Shown piece after piece: positions 23,720 through 35,829 of a stretch of 64,000 bases of DNA. The position numbers and the translations under genes were made by a program. The DNA comes from Trichopria drosophilae (Eukaryota; Arthropoda; Insecta; Hymenoptera; Diapriidae), in assembly GCA_030407085.1 (NCBI GenBank), contig CM059584.1:801501-865500 (forward strand), given 5' to 3'. Under the pieces are notes generated by a model that ran no database searches, had not been told where the DNA came from, and was given only the letters and a program-made list of their open reading frames with translations. Positions within the stretch are counted from its first letter, which is position 1. Every line of letters starts with the position of its first letter.

Positions 23720-26530
23720 AGATCATTATTTTGAATAAAATTTATTGATTTTCATCCAATACTTCCTAGAATAATAGAAATCTTCAACACTAACCATTTT
23801 TCGAGAAATATCAATGGTGCAAAAATAGCATGTTGTTGAGGTAACACATTTAAAAAATATTATTGGGCAAATTTATTTCGGAAAAATCATACCTCCAATA
23901 CTACACGAGCGTCAAAATTAGAAAGTATTTCACTCAGGAGTCTGTAAAGTTTTTAATATTTTGTAAGGAATTAAGAAATACTTGATAACTCCACTATATT
24001 CGAAAAATTGAATTAATTTAACTAAATGGACAGTAGATCAGTAACAACGACATATTTAGCAGTTCTAATAACTTTAGATCGACCGATTAAGTTTCAGTTT
24101 GATTAACTAAATTCCAATCAATTTAACTGTAAGCATTTATAAAGACTAGTAAAGGTTGCGTTTCTACTGGTCAGCTACCTATTTGCTTAAATTAACTAAA
24201 ATTGTTTTTCAATTCATAATACTCGTTGTCGTTGTTTTGCTTTTTGTCTATCAATTACATTCCATAAATTTTACAGTCATAGTTTTAAGTAGACTAAGTA
24301 AAAACCGCGTCGTTAAGTAAATTTATAATAAAATATTGTTCTGGAACATTGTTTTTTCGTCATAAACGGTAAAATGTAATGATTTATGGATAATTTATCA
24401 GGACCATTAACGCAGTAATTACTGATTGAACCAAAATCTTGATAAAAAAGTCTCTAAATATGACTATAAATAATTTTTAAGGTCTTTACAGCTGAAATAT
24501 GTGCAATTTTCATAAAAAAACACGTTAAAAATACAGAAAAAGTCAAAATTCGTACTAAGATTTAACTAAAAGGATTTAATTAGTAGTGTTTACTCGCCAT
24601 TAGCAACAAAGATACTTATTTAATTAGTGACCTACATTTCACACGTTCATTTGTAATTTTTTACTAATCCAGGTTTAAAGAGTACATATTAGCACTATCT
24701 GTCGAACTAAGTTTCTTACAAGGATGAAATTCTAACAATTTGTAGTCCAGCAGTGATAATGATCAAACAGTTATGAGTTCTTATACTCCATCATTAGTGT
24801 TATCGTGATTATTATTATTACAGAACATACAAAAATTAATAGCAATGCTTGACTGAAAATTACTCGAATTTTATTTTTATGGGACATTTAGTGACAATAT
24901 TTAGTGCACACCTTAAATCTGAATTACTAATGATTTTTGCTAATGAAGAGTAAACAAATAGTAATGCAATAGTCACATTTTCGGAATTCATTTTAGTAGT
25001 AAAATATACAAAACAAAATTGCTAATTTGGATTTGCAGTATTTGAATAATGGATTAGTAGAATCTGACTAACTAATTAGTAATTTATTACTGTTTATTAG
25101 TAAACTTCATTACTAATTCAATTAGTGATCTTTTCAATGTATCATTTGTAAAATTATGTGAATTATTTTTTAATTTATTATAATATTCTCATCCATGCAT
25201 TTCGAAAATGAAATATCCCAACACTTTTGTCTATAATCAGTTTATGGCAAGAATCATAAAAAAGAACAGGAATAAAATCTTAACTTTTTTGATATGTGTA
25301 TTATTACTTCCTACCCGCATAGAAATTGATTCAAAATGAACGTTGACATACGACGGTTTCATGGTCATTACAAATTATCATATTTTTTACAAACTCTTAT
25401 ACCTCTTGAATTTAGTAACCATGCTTATATTACACGATTATGGGATTTAAATATCTCTTCTAAGAATATTCAATCTTAACAATAAAAGCGACACGTATTT
25501 AGTTAATTTATTAGTTTCTTCAATTAATTCGGAGATATTATTTTATAAATTAATAAATTATTTAATACTCTTCAGAGGAATGTATGTATACAAAACCCAT
25601 TTAAAATTTGAATAAAATGCTCGTAGATTCAACGAAAATTTCATACTATTCAACGTTTTTTAATAATAATAATGAAATGGTTTTATTTAAAGTCTAGATA
25701 TAGAACAAAGCCAATATAGTTACTGAATTATTTCTTCCGAGAAAGTCTAAGTTTAAGACCCCGAACTCTTTCATTCAAGATTCCAGGTAGTCGCATAATG
25801 CAGCATAATATACCATGCTCGTAACTTAAATGCAACAAAAAGGACTTTATAATTCCGGTTTTATATGTGACTGCTCTTTGTTCACAAGTGCGTAATTAGA
25901 AAATTTGTATATACGAAAAATACGGCAAATTTAAGTCCTAAGTACTTGATGATGCCGAGTACCATAATCATTTAAAATTAATAATTGAGTTTTTTATTTG
26001 ATATTGTAATCAGATTTGTTTTAAAATGTTTGTAATATTTCATTTTTAGTTCCTGTATATTACGAGTTTTAGTAATGTTTGGTTAGTAAATCAATTTTGT
26101 ACGTATTATCAACAGTATTATCAAAACCAATTGGAATATTTAAAATGTTATAATAAAAGTAAGGATTGAAAACCGTTTCGTCAATATGCCTACAATATTA
26201 AATATTACTTACTAAATATGTTGTTAATATTCTTTTATAGTCCTATACTCTTTCATGCTAGACTATATTATCTGTTTACTAATCACGTACACAAATCATA
26301 TAGGATAATATATATGCAGGTTCAAATCAATTCCTTATTATAATAATCAATAAGGTTTAGGTCACTTGCGCGAATCTGCTACAGTAGCGCACCTAGTGAG
26401 TACTTCAACGAAATTAAAAACCTGCATTGAGAACAGACTAATATATGAAATAAGAGGTTCTGGATTATAAAACTCCAGACGCCAATTCGACATTTTATGT
26501 CATATTCAAACTGTATTCAAAACTTACTCA
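23720..26530. other. AT-rich DNA with a weak palindrome
   Basis: No gene. An imperfect inverted pair (GTTTACTCGCCATTAGCAA near 24588; TTGCTAATGAAGAGTAAAC near 24938) suggests an old palindromic element of about 370 bp. A second hairpin (ACTAATTAGTAAT against ATTACTAATTCAATTAGT) lies at 25072-25130. A small mixed-composition patch is at 26345-26400. Confidence 0.35.
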
Positions 26531-26625
26531 TTTATGTCACTTCAAGTCGTCGAAATTAGTGCTTGCGTTATACGACACTTTTGCACAACAATTAGTACAC
26601 ATAATAAATTTGGTAAAATATGTTG

Positions 26626-27063
26626 CAAATGTCATACCCCCTCCCATTTTGTTTGGTAATTTGAATTTAGCAATTTTTCCAGGAATCGGTGTAGGTAAAA
26701 ATGTGTCAAAACACATTTTTCAGATACGCGCTGTGCGATTATGTGACATTGCTTCCGAGATAATGGACTTTCTTGTCTAAAAAAAATAGAAAATTGCTAA
26801 AATAATGTAGATAGATGGTAAATTTTGCAATTTAGTTTGCAAATGATGTTCAAATGTCAATTTTTACATGTCAAATAGTTGTAAAGATGTTCGGATGATG
26901 CTGTTCATTAATTTCAATGTTAAATATTCAAATGCAAAACCTTTTTAGTAAACAACTTTTACTATGTACTGCATACATACTGACAAATGACACAAAATGT
27001 TCTGCAAATGTCAGAAATTGATATTCTATTCGGTAAAGAAAACTGGAAAATAACAAACATTTG
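26626..27063. promoter_or_regulatory. Cluster of CAAATG E-boxes
   Basis: CAAATG (or CATTTG) occurs at 26626, 26840, 26851, 26929, 26984, 27005 and 27058, several within CAAATGTC. CANNTG is the site of bHLH dimers (established). Seven hits in about 440 bp is well above a rough composition-based expectation below one. It could be an enhancer, or a decayed repeat. Confidence 0.35.
26697..26720. other. Perfect 10 bp hairpin
   Basis: AAAAATGTGT, loop CAAA, ACACATTTTT. An exact inverted repeat with a tight loop, inside the E-box cluster. Role unknown. Confidence 0.6.
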
Positions 27064-28079
27064 CATGTACCATCTTAATGATATTTAATGCTAGTTTTTA
27101 CTCTTTTTTTTTTGGTATTTCAGATGTGAAAGAAGAAATTGCCATCTACGAAGAGTAATTTAAGTATGTTATTTCGTGGAACCATCTTTTCTGCATGTAA
27201 AAGTGGTTATAAAAGTATATATTGTGCCATTTAAGCAAGCATTCGCATTTATTTAAAACAGAAAGTGCTATTGGAACTATTAATTTTTAATTTTAACAAC
27301 TGAATATTGAATTTTGACAAGATTTAATAGAACTGACATTTTTTTCCGCATGTACAGGATGAACAGAATAGGAAAAAATACCATTTCAGAATGCATATTT
27401 GGATAAATTTAAGCCCTACATTGTAGAATCCAATCAGTCTAAAATTTATGTTTCTAGTATAATAATAGTATATTTTAAAACAAGAGCGCAATTACTCTCA
27501 CTTTGCTCCTGCGATAAACTTCGCACTCGTCTAAGATTGCATACGATTTTTGTATAATGATGGGCGTAGAGCGCGGTTCTTTACGCCCGAAGATATCACT
27601 GCAGAGCGCAAAATCGAGTTCTACTCCCGGAGTGTTAAAATATCTCATTTCAAGTATTAATTCTGAAATCATATTATCGACGGGAAATGGTACATGATTG
27701 ATTGACAATATTCTGTTTTTTTTATATGAACTTTTGTTATGAACAAAAAAGAAATAGTTGGTTTCACTACTTACTTATATAATAAGTAGAATCTGTCACA
27801 ACTAAACTTATACTAAAAACAATGTTTGTGTCTTATGCTGCTATCTACTAATATCTCCTAAATCACTCTCTTTAGTTAAATTTAATGGTTTTCTTCAAAT
27901 ATTTATTGCAATATAAATCTTCTCTCAAAAACTAAAGATGTAGAATAATAAACTTTACCCATCATTTTTCTATCTCAACAAAAAATTTTTTTCAATAGAA
28001 AAAACTGTTTGCTTAACACATCATTGACTTGCAATCGAATATAAGCGATTATCAATGATGAAGTAATAAACTCAAGACC
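27064..28079. other. AT-rich DNA with one mixed-composition block
   Basis: 27480-27700 is richer in G+C and holds GGGCGTA (27562-27568) paired with TACGCCC (27582-27588), a 7 bp perfect hairpin. The minus-strand frame at 27475-27708 covers it without splice support. The remainder is AT-rich and featureless. Confidence 0.35.
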
Positions 28080-28210
28080 TATCTCTAAACTGGACACGCT
28101 TCCTTATTCCTCCATGTACTACTCTTGCGCAATCGCTAGTAAGCATCAGAGGCGCCTAATTAATGACCGTTAATTAGGCTACGATGTTACTATGCAAACT
28201 TGATCGTATC
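28080..28210. other. Small single-copy block with inverted TAATTA pair
   Basis: Mixed composition in AT-rich flanks. Its core is CCTAATTAA (28155-28163), a 6 nt spacer, and TTAATTAGG (28170-28178). Looks regulatory. Confidence 0.35.
28155..28178. promoter_or_regulatory. Inverted homeodomain-type site pair
   Basis: A perfect 9 bp inverted repeat with 6 nt spacing; each half contains TAATTA, the core homeodomain site (established). Paired inverted sites suit dimeric homeodomain (for example paired-class) binding, but which factor, if any, is unknown. Confidence 0.4.
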
Positions 28211-29194
28211 GATCATACTTTGTATAATCTAACACGTAATTTATATTGTAACCTTACCCCTCATTTCCTTAAACAGAAAAATGAGGTCTTTTGTCCTGAA
28301 TTGATAAAATTAGGTCTCTATAAAAAAAGTAGTTAAAGTCTCAATCAGCAGAGTGCATTTGAATTCACTAAAAATATAATTAAAATGGTTCATTCGTCTG
28401 CATTTCGTTTTGATTGCAATAACCTTATGAAATCACAACAAAAAATAAATTAATATAAGGTAAATAAATTTTATTAAACTTGTCGACGATATATAAAATA
28501 ATTACATTTAAAATAATTACAATAAAAACGAAAAAACGTATCTGTCCTAAAATGTATAAAATATTTGCTTACCCGTCAGAATATCTCAAACCTAAAATTT
28601 TAAAAAATCGTTTTAAAAAATGTTATTGTTTTATAGCGATCGTTTTTATGGTATTAAGTTAATTATAAGACAAAATACTTTTTTAGAAATTGTATTAATT
28701 TGTTTTTATTAAAATAATCATGAAATTAAAATATCCTTTCACTAAAAATTCACTATCGAAGGTCTGCATGATGCATAAATGTAAAGCTAATAAATGTACA
28801 CGTCCAGCAACCGCTCGATGTGCAATTCAACATAAAATAAATACCTAAATGCGCTATATTTTATCAAGTCCTACATTTCACTGTTACATATTGCCAACAT
28901 TACCTACAGCAATGGCTAAACTCTGGTCTATCATTCTTGAAGTCGCGAACAAATGCGTGTCTCTGCAACTAGAATTTACTATCGGCCGTTAAACTTCTAT
29001 TTTTGCCGGCGGACGTATGGAATTTGCACGAGAACAGTACTCTTAGAATTTTTAGTCATTCGACAGAAATGACGATATTTCGGAATCCAAACGTCAAATG
29101 TTGAATTTTAATATGTCAGTTATTTAAAGATTGGGATTTTTCTAAGACTTACAGATGTAAATATAAGTACCCCTAATCTAATTCTAATTGAATC
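28211..29194. other. AT-rich DNA without genes
   Basis: No ORF, RNA gene or bounded repeat is supported. Confidence 0.35.
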
Positions 29195-29340
29195 TGTTCT
29201 ATTGTTTTTTAGATTTTTGAAGACAAAAATGAGGACCGAGGTGGAAACATTAGACGCGTAGGGAATTGAACCCGGAACCTTTTGATTGCCGATCCAAATA
29301 ACATCATACTTAAGATCAGGTGACACCTAATACGATTTAC
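29195..29340 (-). mobile_element. tRNA-derived SINE candidate
   Basis: On the minus strand GGTTCAATTCC (29262-29272) matches the pol III B box exactly and lies in GGG-TTCAATT-CCC, a T-arm-like hairpin. Upstream GATCGGCAATCAAAAGG resembles an anticodon arm plus variable region. The D arm and acceptor stem do not fold convincingly, so it is not a functional tRNA. The downstream non-tRNA body (TTTCCACCTCGGTCCTCA) is what a SINE would show. A tRNA pseudogene is the alternative. Confidence 0.45.
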
Positions 29341-29505
29341 TCAGTCAGGCGCAAGTTTAAAAATAAGTAAAACTCGTATTATATAAGCAGCGATAAAATA
29401 TAAAGATATTTAGATGTCAATAATTTGTTCTAATACCAAAAACTTATCTGCCAAGTACAAGAAATTTTGCATTTGACAGTTTGCAACAATTAGATCCCCA
29501 TTCCT

Positions 29506-29739
29506 CGTTATGAGACCACGATGCAATGGTCGGGGAACAAAGTTCCGAAAATCAAAAAACCGCGAAAGGCTAAAATTTCGATCTTGCGTGAGTCCAAGGT
29601 ATTTTAATTTGCTTTCTTTTTGCCAAATTTTTAAAGATAAAGTGAAGAAAATCACTCTGGAACCATATTATATTGAAATTTTGGCCTTTCGGTGTATTGA
29701 TTTTCGGAACTTTGTTCTCCGGCCGATGCAATTATAACG
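29506..29739. mobile_element. 234 bp palindromic MITE
   Basis: CGTTAT ends; GAACAAAGTTCCGAAAATCA and CGAAAGGCTAAAATTTC on the left pair with GAAATTTTGGCCTTTCGG and GATTTTCGGAACTTTGTTC on the right. Mirrored frames on the two strands (29510-29737 + and 29410-29655 -) are a result of the symmetry. Confidence 0.65.
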
Positions 29740-29745
29740 GAGTTC

Positions 29746-30438
29746 GTGATAATTCAGTGTTATAAATTTTTACAGGGTCGAAAGGTGGTAAAAAATAATG
29801 GTGTCCCATCCTTAAGGAGGTTCACTAGGTACCTATCGAGTCAAATATGGAACGGACGCCAATATGACTTCGGTGGTATGCTTCCTAAGACGTTGCCGTC
29901 CGTCAACATAACCAAAAATGACCCTTTTAGCTATTTGTTTATTTTATTTCTCGTCTCTAAAGGTAGGAAGAGACGTTTTTCTTTCTGCAAATAAAATCTT
30001 TCATTTTTATAAATTTTTCATTTTTATAATTTTTTTCCAAAAGTCCATATAGTTTTCGATAAAAAATTCTTGAATGTTTAAGTAAAAAATTTGGCGTTTT
30101 CGCCGCCATTTTCAATTTTGTGCAGGAAAATTAATTGTATAAATCATCGATACTTTAAGTTTACACCAATAGTACACGATCTACAAAGATTTTAGAGTGT
30201 TTCGAAACCGGAAACTGGACGAAAATCAAAGTTGAAAAAATCGTGTTTTTTTACGAAAAACCTCCATTTTCACATGGATATTTAAATTTTTTCTGAATTC
30301 CATGGACACCATCGGAAAGAGCAACCTTTTTTCGACAAAATTCACTATGTCACAATTATTTTCTGCGTCAAATGCATTGCAAATAGCGCGATGAAAGTGG
30401 TGGCTTAAAAAGTGTCCTTCCCGGCGTTATAATGGGTT
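29746..30438. mobile_element. TTAA-family element fragment, right end defined
   Basis: The right end reads GTGTCCTTCCCGGCGTTATA, ATGGG, then TTAA at 30435-30438, resembling the other CCCATTAA/CCCTTTAAGG termini in the window. The left end is unclear; GTGTCCCATCCTTAAGGAGG at 29802-29821 may be a second terminus. The interior includes several long T/A runs and no gene. Confidence 0.4.
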
Positions 30439-30699
30439 AAAGTGTTAGAACCAAATCTTCCGATTGGTTTCCATACTGTAACGACGTTATTACATGCTTT
30501 ACTTTACTGCACCATTTATAAAAGAATTCAAATTATAAATTTCTATCAGAAAAATAGCTGAACGAAGGTTCTATTATGTTATTACGAGTCATTAGAAAGA
30601 ATCATGTGATAGAGCTGCGTTGAAAAATATGGAACACAGGATGCGGCTTCCAAGATGTTCATTAAAACATTGAATAAACAATTGTACTTATTTAACGCA

Positions 30700-31240
30700 T
30701 CGATTAACTAGCGACGGAAAATAATGACAACCCCTCGGATTTTCTCTTCCTAAAGACATTAATTATTCGATATTCATGTATCGTTTGAAGAATCCATTAA
30801 AGCGCACCGGCATTAATGAGAAATCCCACACGAATGTAACATGCGGACAATGACAGAGGAATATTGCTTTTTTAACGATTATAATGACGATATTAAACAA
30901 GTTCGTGGTCGACAATGGGGTTTGGCGCTAATGCAATGTAGAACGATTTCTGCGGGAACCGTCGGCCGTCTCTCGTTCATCCATTTCTATTATTTTACTG
31001 GTTTATTGTTCTATTCATTATCATTCATCGATTACGTGTAAATGAAAGCGCGAGAGCGCGGATTCGTTGCGATCTTGGCCCAAATTGCAGTTCCATTCGC
31101 CAGGCCTAAACAAAGGAACGCTCCGCGTTCCATCGAACCATCGCACGCCCGCAGCAGGTGGCCGACATCCGTGCTGCTGCACCAGAGCCTATCATCGAAC
31201 GTTCACGATATGGGAATGCCGCAATAAATACCTATTTTTT
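30700..31240. other. CpG-containing single-copy block
   Basis: Raised G+C, especially 31040-31210. Three overlapping plus-strand frames (30841-31041, 31042-31227, 31067-31417) exist, but none has splice sites or consistent codon bias. Possibly regulatory or an untranslated exon. Confidence 0.35.
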
Positions 31241-31496
31241 ACCTTCCATTCCTACAAATCCATTGTCCGTCGGACCTCAACGTTCCTGATCCTTGTTCCT
31301 TATCAACAAAGAACTCAAAACTCCAATCATCGACACAAATGTTTGGCTCCAATCATTTGCAACATGCCTGATATGAAAAGCATAAAAAAAGTGATCATAT
31401 GTCATATAATTGTCTAATGATGCAGATGGAATGTGGAATCTAACACATTCTTTTTTTAAAAAATAACTAATAATAATGAATCATTTGTGCCCAAGT

Positions 31497-31590
31497 AAGA
31501 CAGAGTTGATCAATTTTAGATCACTGTTAGCCAGAACCAAGAATGATCAAAATGTAATAAAATTTTTGAAACAATTTAGAACCAAAGTTG
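31497..31590 (+). mobile_element. Partial copy of the 31648 element arm
   Basis: GTTGATCAATTTTAGATCA, AAGAATGATC and TAGAACCAAAGTTGGATG follow in order the left arm of the neighbouring palindrome, with many substitutions. Confidence 0.5.
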
Positions 31591-31647
31591 GATGGATTTA
31601 TAAGCAAAATTCGTAAGTAAATAAGAACTTTATCATGTCAAAGCTAC

Positions 31648-31987
31648 CCGAGTGAAAAAAAGTTGATCAATATGAGATCAAAATCGGTCAGAATGATCCA
31701 AAAGAGATCCAAGTTTTGAGACATTCTAGGACCAACTTTGGACGAGTTTACAACCAAAAAATAATCTCAATTATAATTGCATGAGATTGAAAACTAATAC
31801 AATTTTTGTCTTTAAAGATTCAAAAATGGTTAATTTTTTCATCTCATGCAATTATAATTGAAATTGCTTTTTGGTTGTAAACGCGTCCAACTTTGGTCCT
31901 GGAATGTCTCAAAATTTGGAACTGTTTTGGATCATTTTTGGATCTGACCGATTTTGATCAAAATTTGATCAACTTTTTTTTACTGTG
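31648..31987. mobile_element. GATC-rich palindromic MITE, about 340 bp
   Basis: The ends are CGAGTGAAAAAAAGTTGATC and an inverted counterpart, GATCAACTTTTTTTTACTGT, followed by G. The arms share TTTTGAGACATTC, GGACCAACTTTGGACG, TTTACAACCAAAAA and CAATTATAATTGCATGAGAT, and meet near 31818. Many TTGATCAA/GATCAAAA words are symmetric. The superfamily is unclear. Confidence 0.7.
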
Positions 31988-33640
31988 AAATAAAGACGTG
32001 TCACAAAATAGTGATTTTCGTACAGGAGGTGTAAAGAGCTACTTTGCGCCCCGCTAAATCGGCGTGCGCGCTTTAGCATTTGTATCAATTTTGGTCTTTA
32101 AATATGACATTCTAAGTGCGAATTTTATTTTTTGCATAACGAAAATAAAGTTCGTCGTACAAGAAACAGCTGGTAGAGAGGAAAAAATTCGCGGAAGGGG
32201 GGCTAGTATGTCTGATTTTAATCCTAAAGCGAACAATATTTTAAACTATGTTCAGTAGGTGTAAAATTCTACGTTTGACAATGCAAGAGGTCAGACACAT
32301 TTTCATGAAAATTCTTATCTGGCAGTGAAATGTCTTCCCTACACTGAAAGAAATTGTATAGGAAATTTGACAAAAAATGAAAAAATTATTATTCTGCAGT
32401 AGGAGTTAAAAAAAAAAAAGACAACTTACGATTCTGATGAGAAATTCAACATATTGAATCCACCATTTTGGTTCTTTAAATATTACCTTCGTTATCAGCA
32501 ACTGCAAAAAATAGCAGATACCAAACACCAAAAAGTTATCTTTAAGACACCATAAATATCCCCAGACAGGATACAATGTTGCATATAATTAAGATTATCC
32601 TTCATTTACGGAGTTTCCGTTGATATTACGAAAAAAATTTCTGTGTCTTTTTTGTAGACAATTTCATGATCTACATATTTTGTCCAAAACACATTTTCAT
32701 CAGATTTATATTTCTAAAAATAAATGCCAAAATGGCAAAAATAATTCATTTTTATGTGTTTTGACCTTGAATGTGACCTTAGCGCTAATTTTTACTACGA
32801 TACTCCTGTTCAGCGTACCAAGTTACGTCGGTAAACGTAGTTTAAAAAAGATTGAAGGTATGGATCTCTCGCAAATACAATCAGAAATTTCATCAACAGT
32901 ACAAAAAAAATGCTTCCTCTTCCACAAATTTCAATATTTTTCGATGGCTTTTTTTTATTTTGTTTCTCAAGCCTTTAGGAAGAAATAAGGATATGGATTT
33001 TGCGAAATTTTAATTTTGTAAAAAATTACAGTGTCAAAAATGCTGAAAAAAGAACTTCTTTTCTTTTTCACGTTATTTATCAGCCAAAATAGTGTCAGAA
33101 AAAAATATTACGAATTTTTTAAAGTATAACTTGACATAGCTGAAAATTGGGGTATGGGTCCCCTTAAAGTGATTTTCAAGAAGACTTAGGCGTCATTTTT
33201 AAGAGCTCTACAATATCTCGCTACTTCACTGTTGGATTTAATAGCCATCTAGTGTCTCGAGAACAAAGCCTGATCTGAAATCTGGGGGACCTTTACCAAG
33301 CAAGAGATGGTAAGATATCTTCGAGGATGTTTTAAGAAGTCCTCAAAAAAATTCCTAATTTTGCAAAAATTAATCCACTGCATGGGATCCGCCGTTTTGA
33401 ATTTTGAAATATTAATGGATGGCAAATTTTAAAAATTCGATTAATTTTTCCAAATTAGTCCGCGATACTGCATCCGCCACTTTCAATTTGAGCAACATTT
33501 TTTTAATTGAACACGATTGGTTATTTTAAAAAATATCAAAAACTTGTGGCGGTACATAATATATGTAGGTATATTTATTTTTCTTATTATGGGGATAATT
33601 TACCCGTTGAGAAAGGAATTCCGTTACCACAAATACAAAG
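31988..33640. repeat. Dispersed-repeat tract
   Basis: Contains repeat cores at 32453 (TTGAATCCACCATTTTG), 33387 (GATCCGCCGTTTTGAATTTT) and 33470. The 122-codon frame at 32620-32988 lies in this tract and lacks codon bias, so I leave it uncalled. 32040-32230 is slightly richer and single-copy-looking. Confidence 0.4.
32762..32780 (-). promoter_or_regulatory. Direct repeat of nuclear-receptor half-sites
   Basis: The minus strand reads AAGGTCA, five bases, AAGGTCA, with the second copy in the extended TTCAAGGTCA context used by FTZ-F1/ERR-type monomers (established). It may simply be repeat-derived. Confidence 0.35.
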
Positions 33641-34040
33641 TATTTACTATAGATAATTAATACACTATCGCATATTCGCTAATTACGTTGCAATGAAGGT
33701 TTCGTCGCGCAGATTTAATTCCATACAGAACTTCTGTAACAACTGTCGGTGCCTACTAAGGCCAGTATATAATATATAAAATATAAAAATGATCGCCAAA
33801 TGCGACGAAAATGAAGACCGGAAGTTAAAGCCATCTAAAGTAAATGCTTCCTCTTTGCGACCCCACTCTGGGCAACGAGATTTATCGTGTTCATTCATAA
33901 ATCGCGCCCACGGTTCGGGTTCAAGTTGGACCTGTCACCCGTTGGTGTGAAAATTTCATTGCTGCCAACTGACTTAAACAAGCAATAAGAATTCAGTGCA
34001 CGGGAGTTGATGAATCGTCGTCTGTCTAGATGGCGATCGC
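33641..34040. other. Mixed-composition block
   Basis: Slightly CpG-enriched; a 71-codon minus-strand frame (33683-33898) is unsupported. No other signal. Confidence 0.3.
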
Positions 34041-34117
34041 TGGAATGCTCCTATTAAAAAAAATGGTTTTTGACTTACTTCCGGTCAAATTCTTAAATAC
34101 TTCGGACCTACTACCTA

Positions 34118-34717
34118 TTAATCCGAAATGCATTGCAGTACTAATTGAAAAGGAGTTTTTGTCCGTCAACTTTAAGCTCGGACAACTTTGTTTTTTATGT
34201 TTTAAAAAAATCAGAACCTTTGTAGGCGGGTATTTTCGAGGGTGCTCTTTCAGAATCCGGATCGAAAATTTTTAAAACCCCCATTTTTACCTGTTTTCAA
34301 AAGACGAAACAATTTTTATTCAGAAAAATCCGTAAAATAGCGATTTTTTTGGAAATATTTTATTTTAGGGGTCACACAACCCCTTCATGATGAAAAATGA
34401 ATATTTTATGTGCATAACTTTATTATTTCGACATTTTGAGCCGGAGTTTTTGTGGTTACAGCTATCGCCAGGACCTCTTTCGCACCGAAAATACGATACA
34501 AACAAAAAAAACTTTCAAAAATAGTGTTTTTTTTTTTAAATTGAAAATTAGAGTAGGAAAAGGTGGTTTTTTCAAAATTTTCAATCCGGATTCTGAAAGA
34601 GCACCCTCGAAAATACCCGCCTACAAAAGTTCCGATTTTTTTTAAGTCTAAATAACAAAGTTGTCCGAGCTTAAAGTTGACGGACAAAAACGGACAAATT
34701 GGGTCAATAAGGGTTAA
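34118..34717. mobile_element. TTAA-flanked palindromic element, about 592 bp
   Basis: TTAA at 34118-34121 and at 34714-34717 (AAGGG before it). The arms match strongly: GTTTTTGTCCGTCAACTTTA, GCTCGGACAACTTTG, GGCGGGTATTTTCGAGGGTG and TTTCAGAATCCGGAT recur inverted between 34560 and 34690. The two conceptual peptides sharing a VNFKLGQLC segment are a symmetry effect. The outermost 30 bp differ between ends. Confidence 0.65.
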
Positions 34718-35229
34718 GAAACTATTAGTAAATGCGAAATTCTGCTAACCAGCCATGGGTGTAATACGTAAATGTATATATCACAGGGGCTATCTTACTT
34801 GGAGCCTAAGCAGCCTAAATTTCCCTTAAGTTGCAATGCATTAGAAATTTTTTAACAGTATTTTGTAAACTTTCAGACACGTATATAATAATCATGATTA
34901 GTAGTGTCTAACTATGTTAAACAGTACGAAAACCTTTAGTAACAACCTTGACGACACTTTTTGCATAATTCTGGCTATTTTTGCCCTTTCTTTTTTTCAT
35001 TAGGAATCACGTTGCCAAAGGTTTACCAATAATTCCTTATCATTTCCAAGAACCTTCGATTACAAAGTCCACGTCACTTTCATGTTGCACTTTTGCTGTT
35101 CATAAACTGTTTTCATCGTTAAAGACTGCAAATGCAGTGACTAACTATACTCGAATTTAAAATAAAAGGAAAGAAATGATTACTAGTATGCGTAGATGAT
35201 TATAACTGTGGTACTCTGACCGGATTTAG

Positions 35230-35480
35230 TTATAATAGAATGGAATGAACCGCACGGAAGGACATGGTTGCAATGTCGAGGAAGCAATCGGTTATGGGAG
35301 AATTCGATTCGTAGACGCCCATCAGGATGCTGCTATTACGAAACGTCGACGGAAACTGCATCCGTCCGTGAATGTGCACATTCGGTCGACCAACGCGGGG
35401 GGCCTTGAATCACTTTTCTTGCACGCCGAGAGACATCCTTGCACGCTTCATTGAATCCGAAAGGTTTTCCAGAGAATTCC
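35230..35480. other. CpG-rich single-copy block
   Basis: A sharply bounded island with many CG words. A 69-codon plus-strand frame (35245-35454) has fair codon structure but no splice sites and no recognisable motif, so regulatory DNA is the simpler reading. An orphan exon is possible. Confidence 0.35.
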
Positions 35481-35829
35481 CTTCTTTCCCAATTTATTGT
35501 TTTTTTTTTGTCCGGATATGCAGATTTCCATTTTAATTGCGAGAGACGTGTTTTTTTATTGTTTTCAGTCGATTCAATTGTTATTTTATTTCGCTAATTC
35601 GTATTAAGGTGAATAAAAACTTCTTTTGTGATTTTTTACTAAAAGTACGAGATTACGCAAGTAAGAAAGGTTTCCCAATGTTAAAAAATTCAATTTTACG
35701 AAAAACAAAATGAAAAGCACTACTTTAGATCTTTATATTTAAAAAAATAATTGTTGATAACTAATAATGAAAATGAGTGTAAAAATTAAGAACAAACTAT
35801 GAATTTTAAAAACTAACGAATTTTGAAAG
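35480..35829. other. AT-rich spacer
   Basis: No feature seen. Confidence 0.35.

Noticed and set aside
32620..32988. 122-codon plus-strand ORF
   Set aside because: It lies in a dispersed-repeat tract, AT-driven, with no motif or splice context.
34030..34687. Shared VNFKLGQLC-containing peptides on both strands
   Set aside because: Explained by the inverted arms of the TTAA-flanked element.
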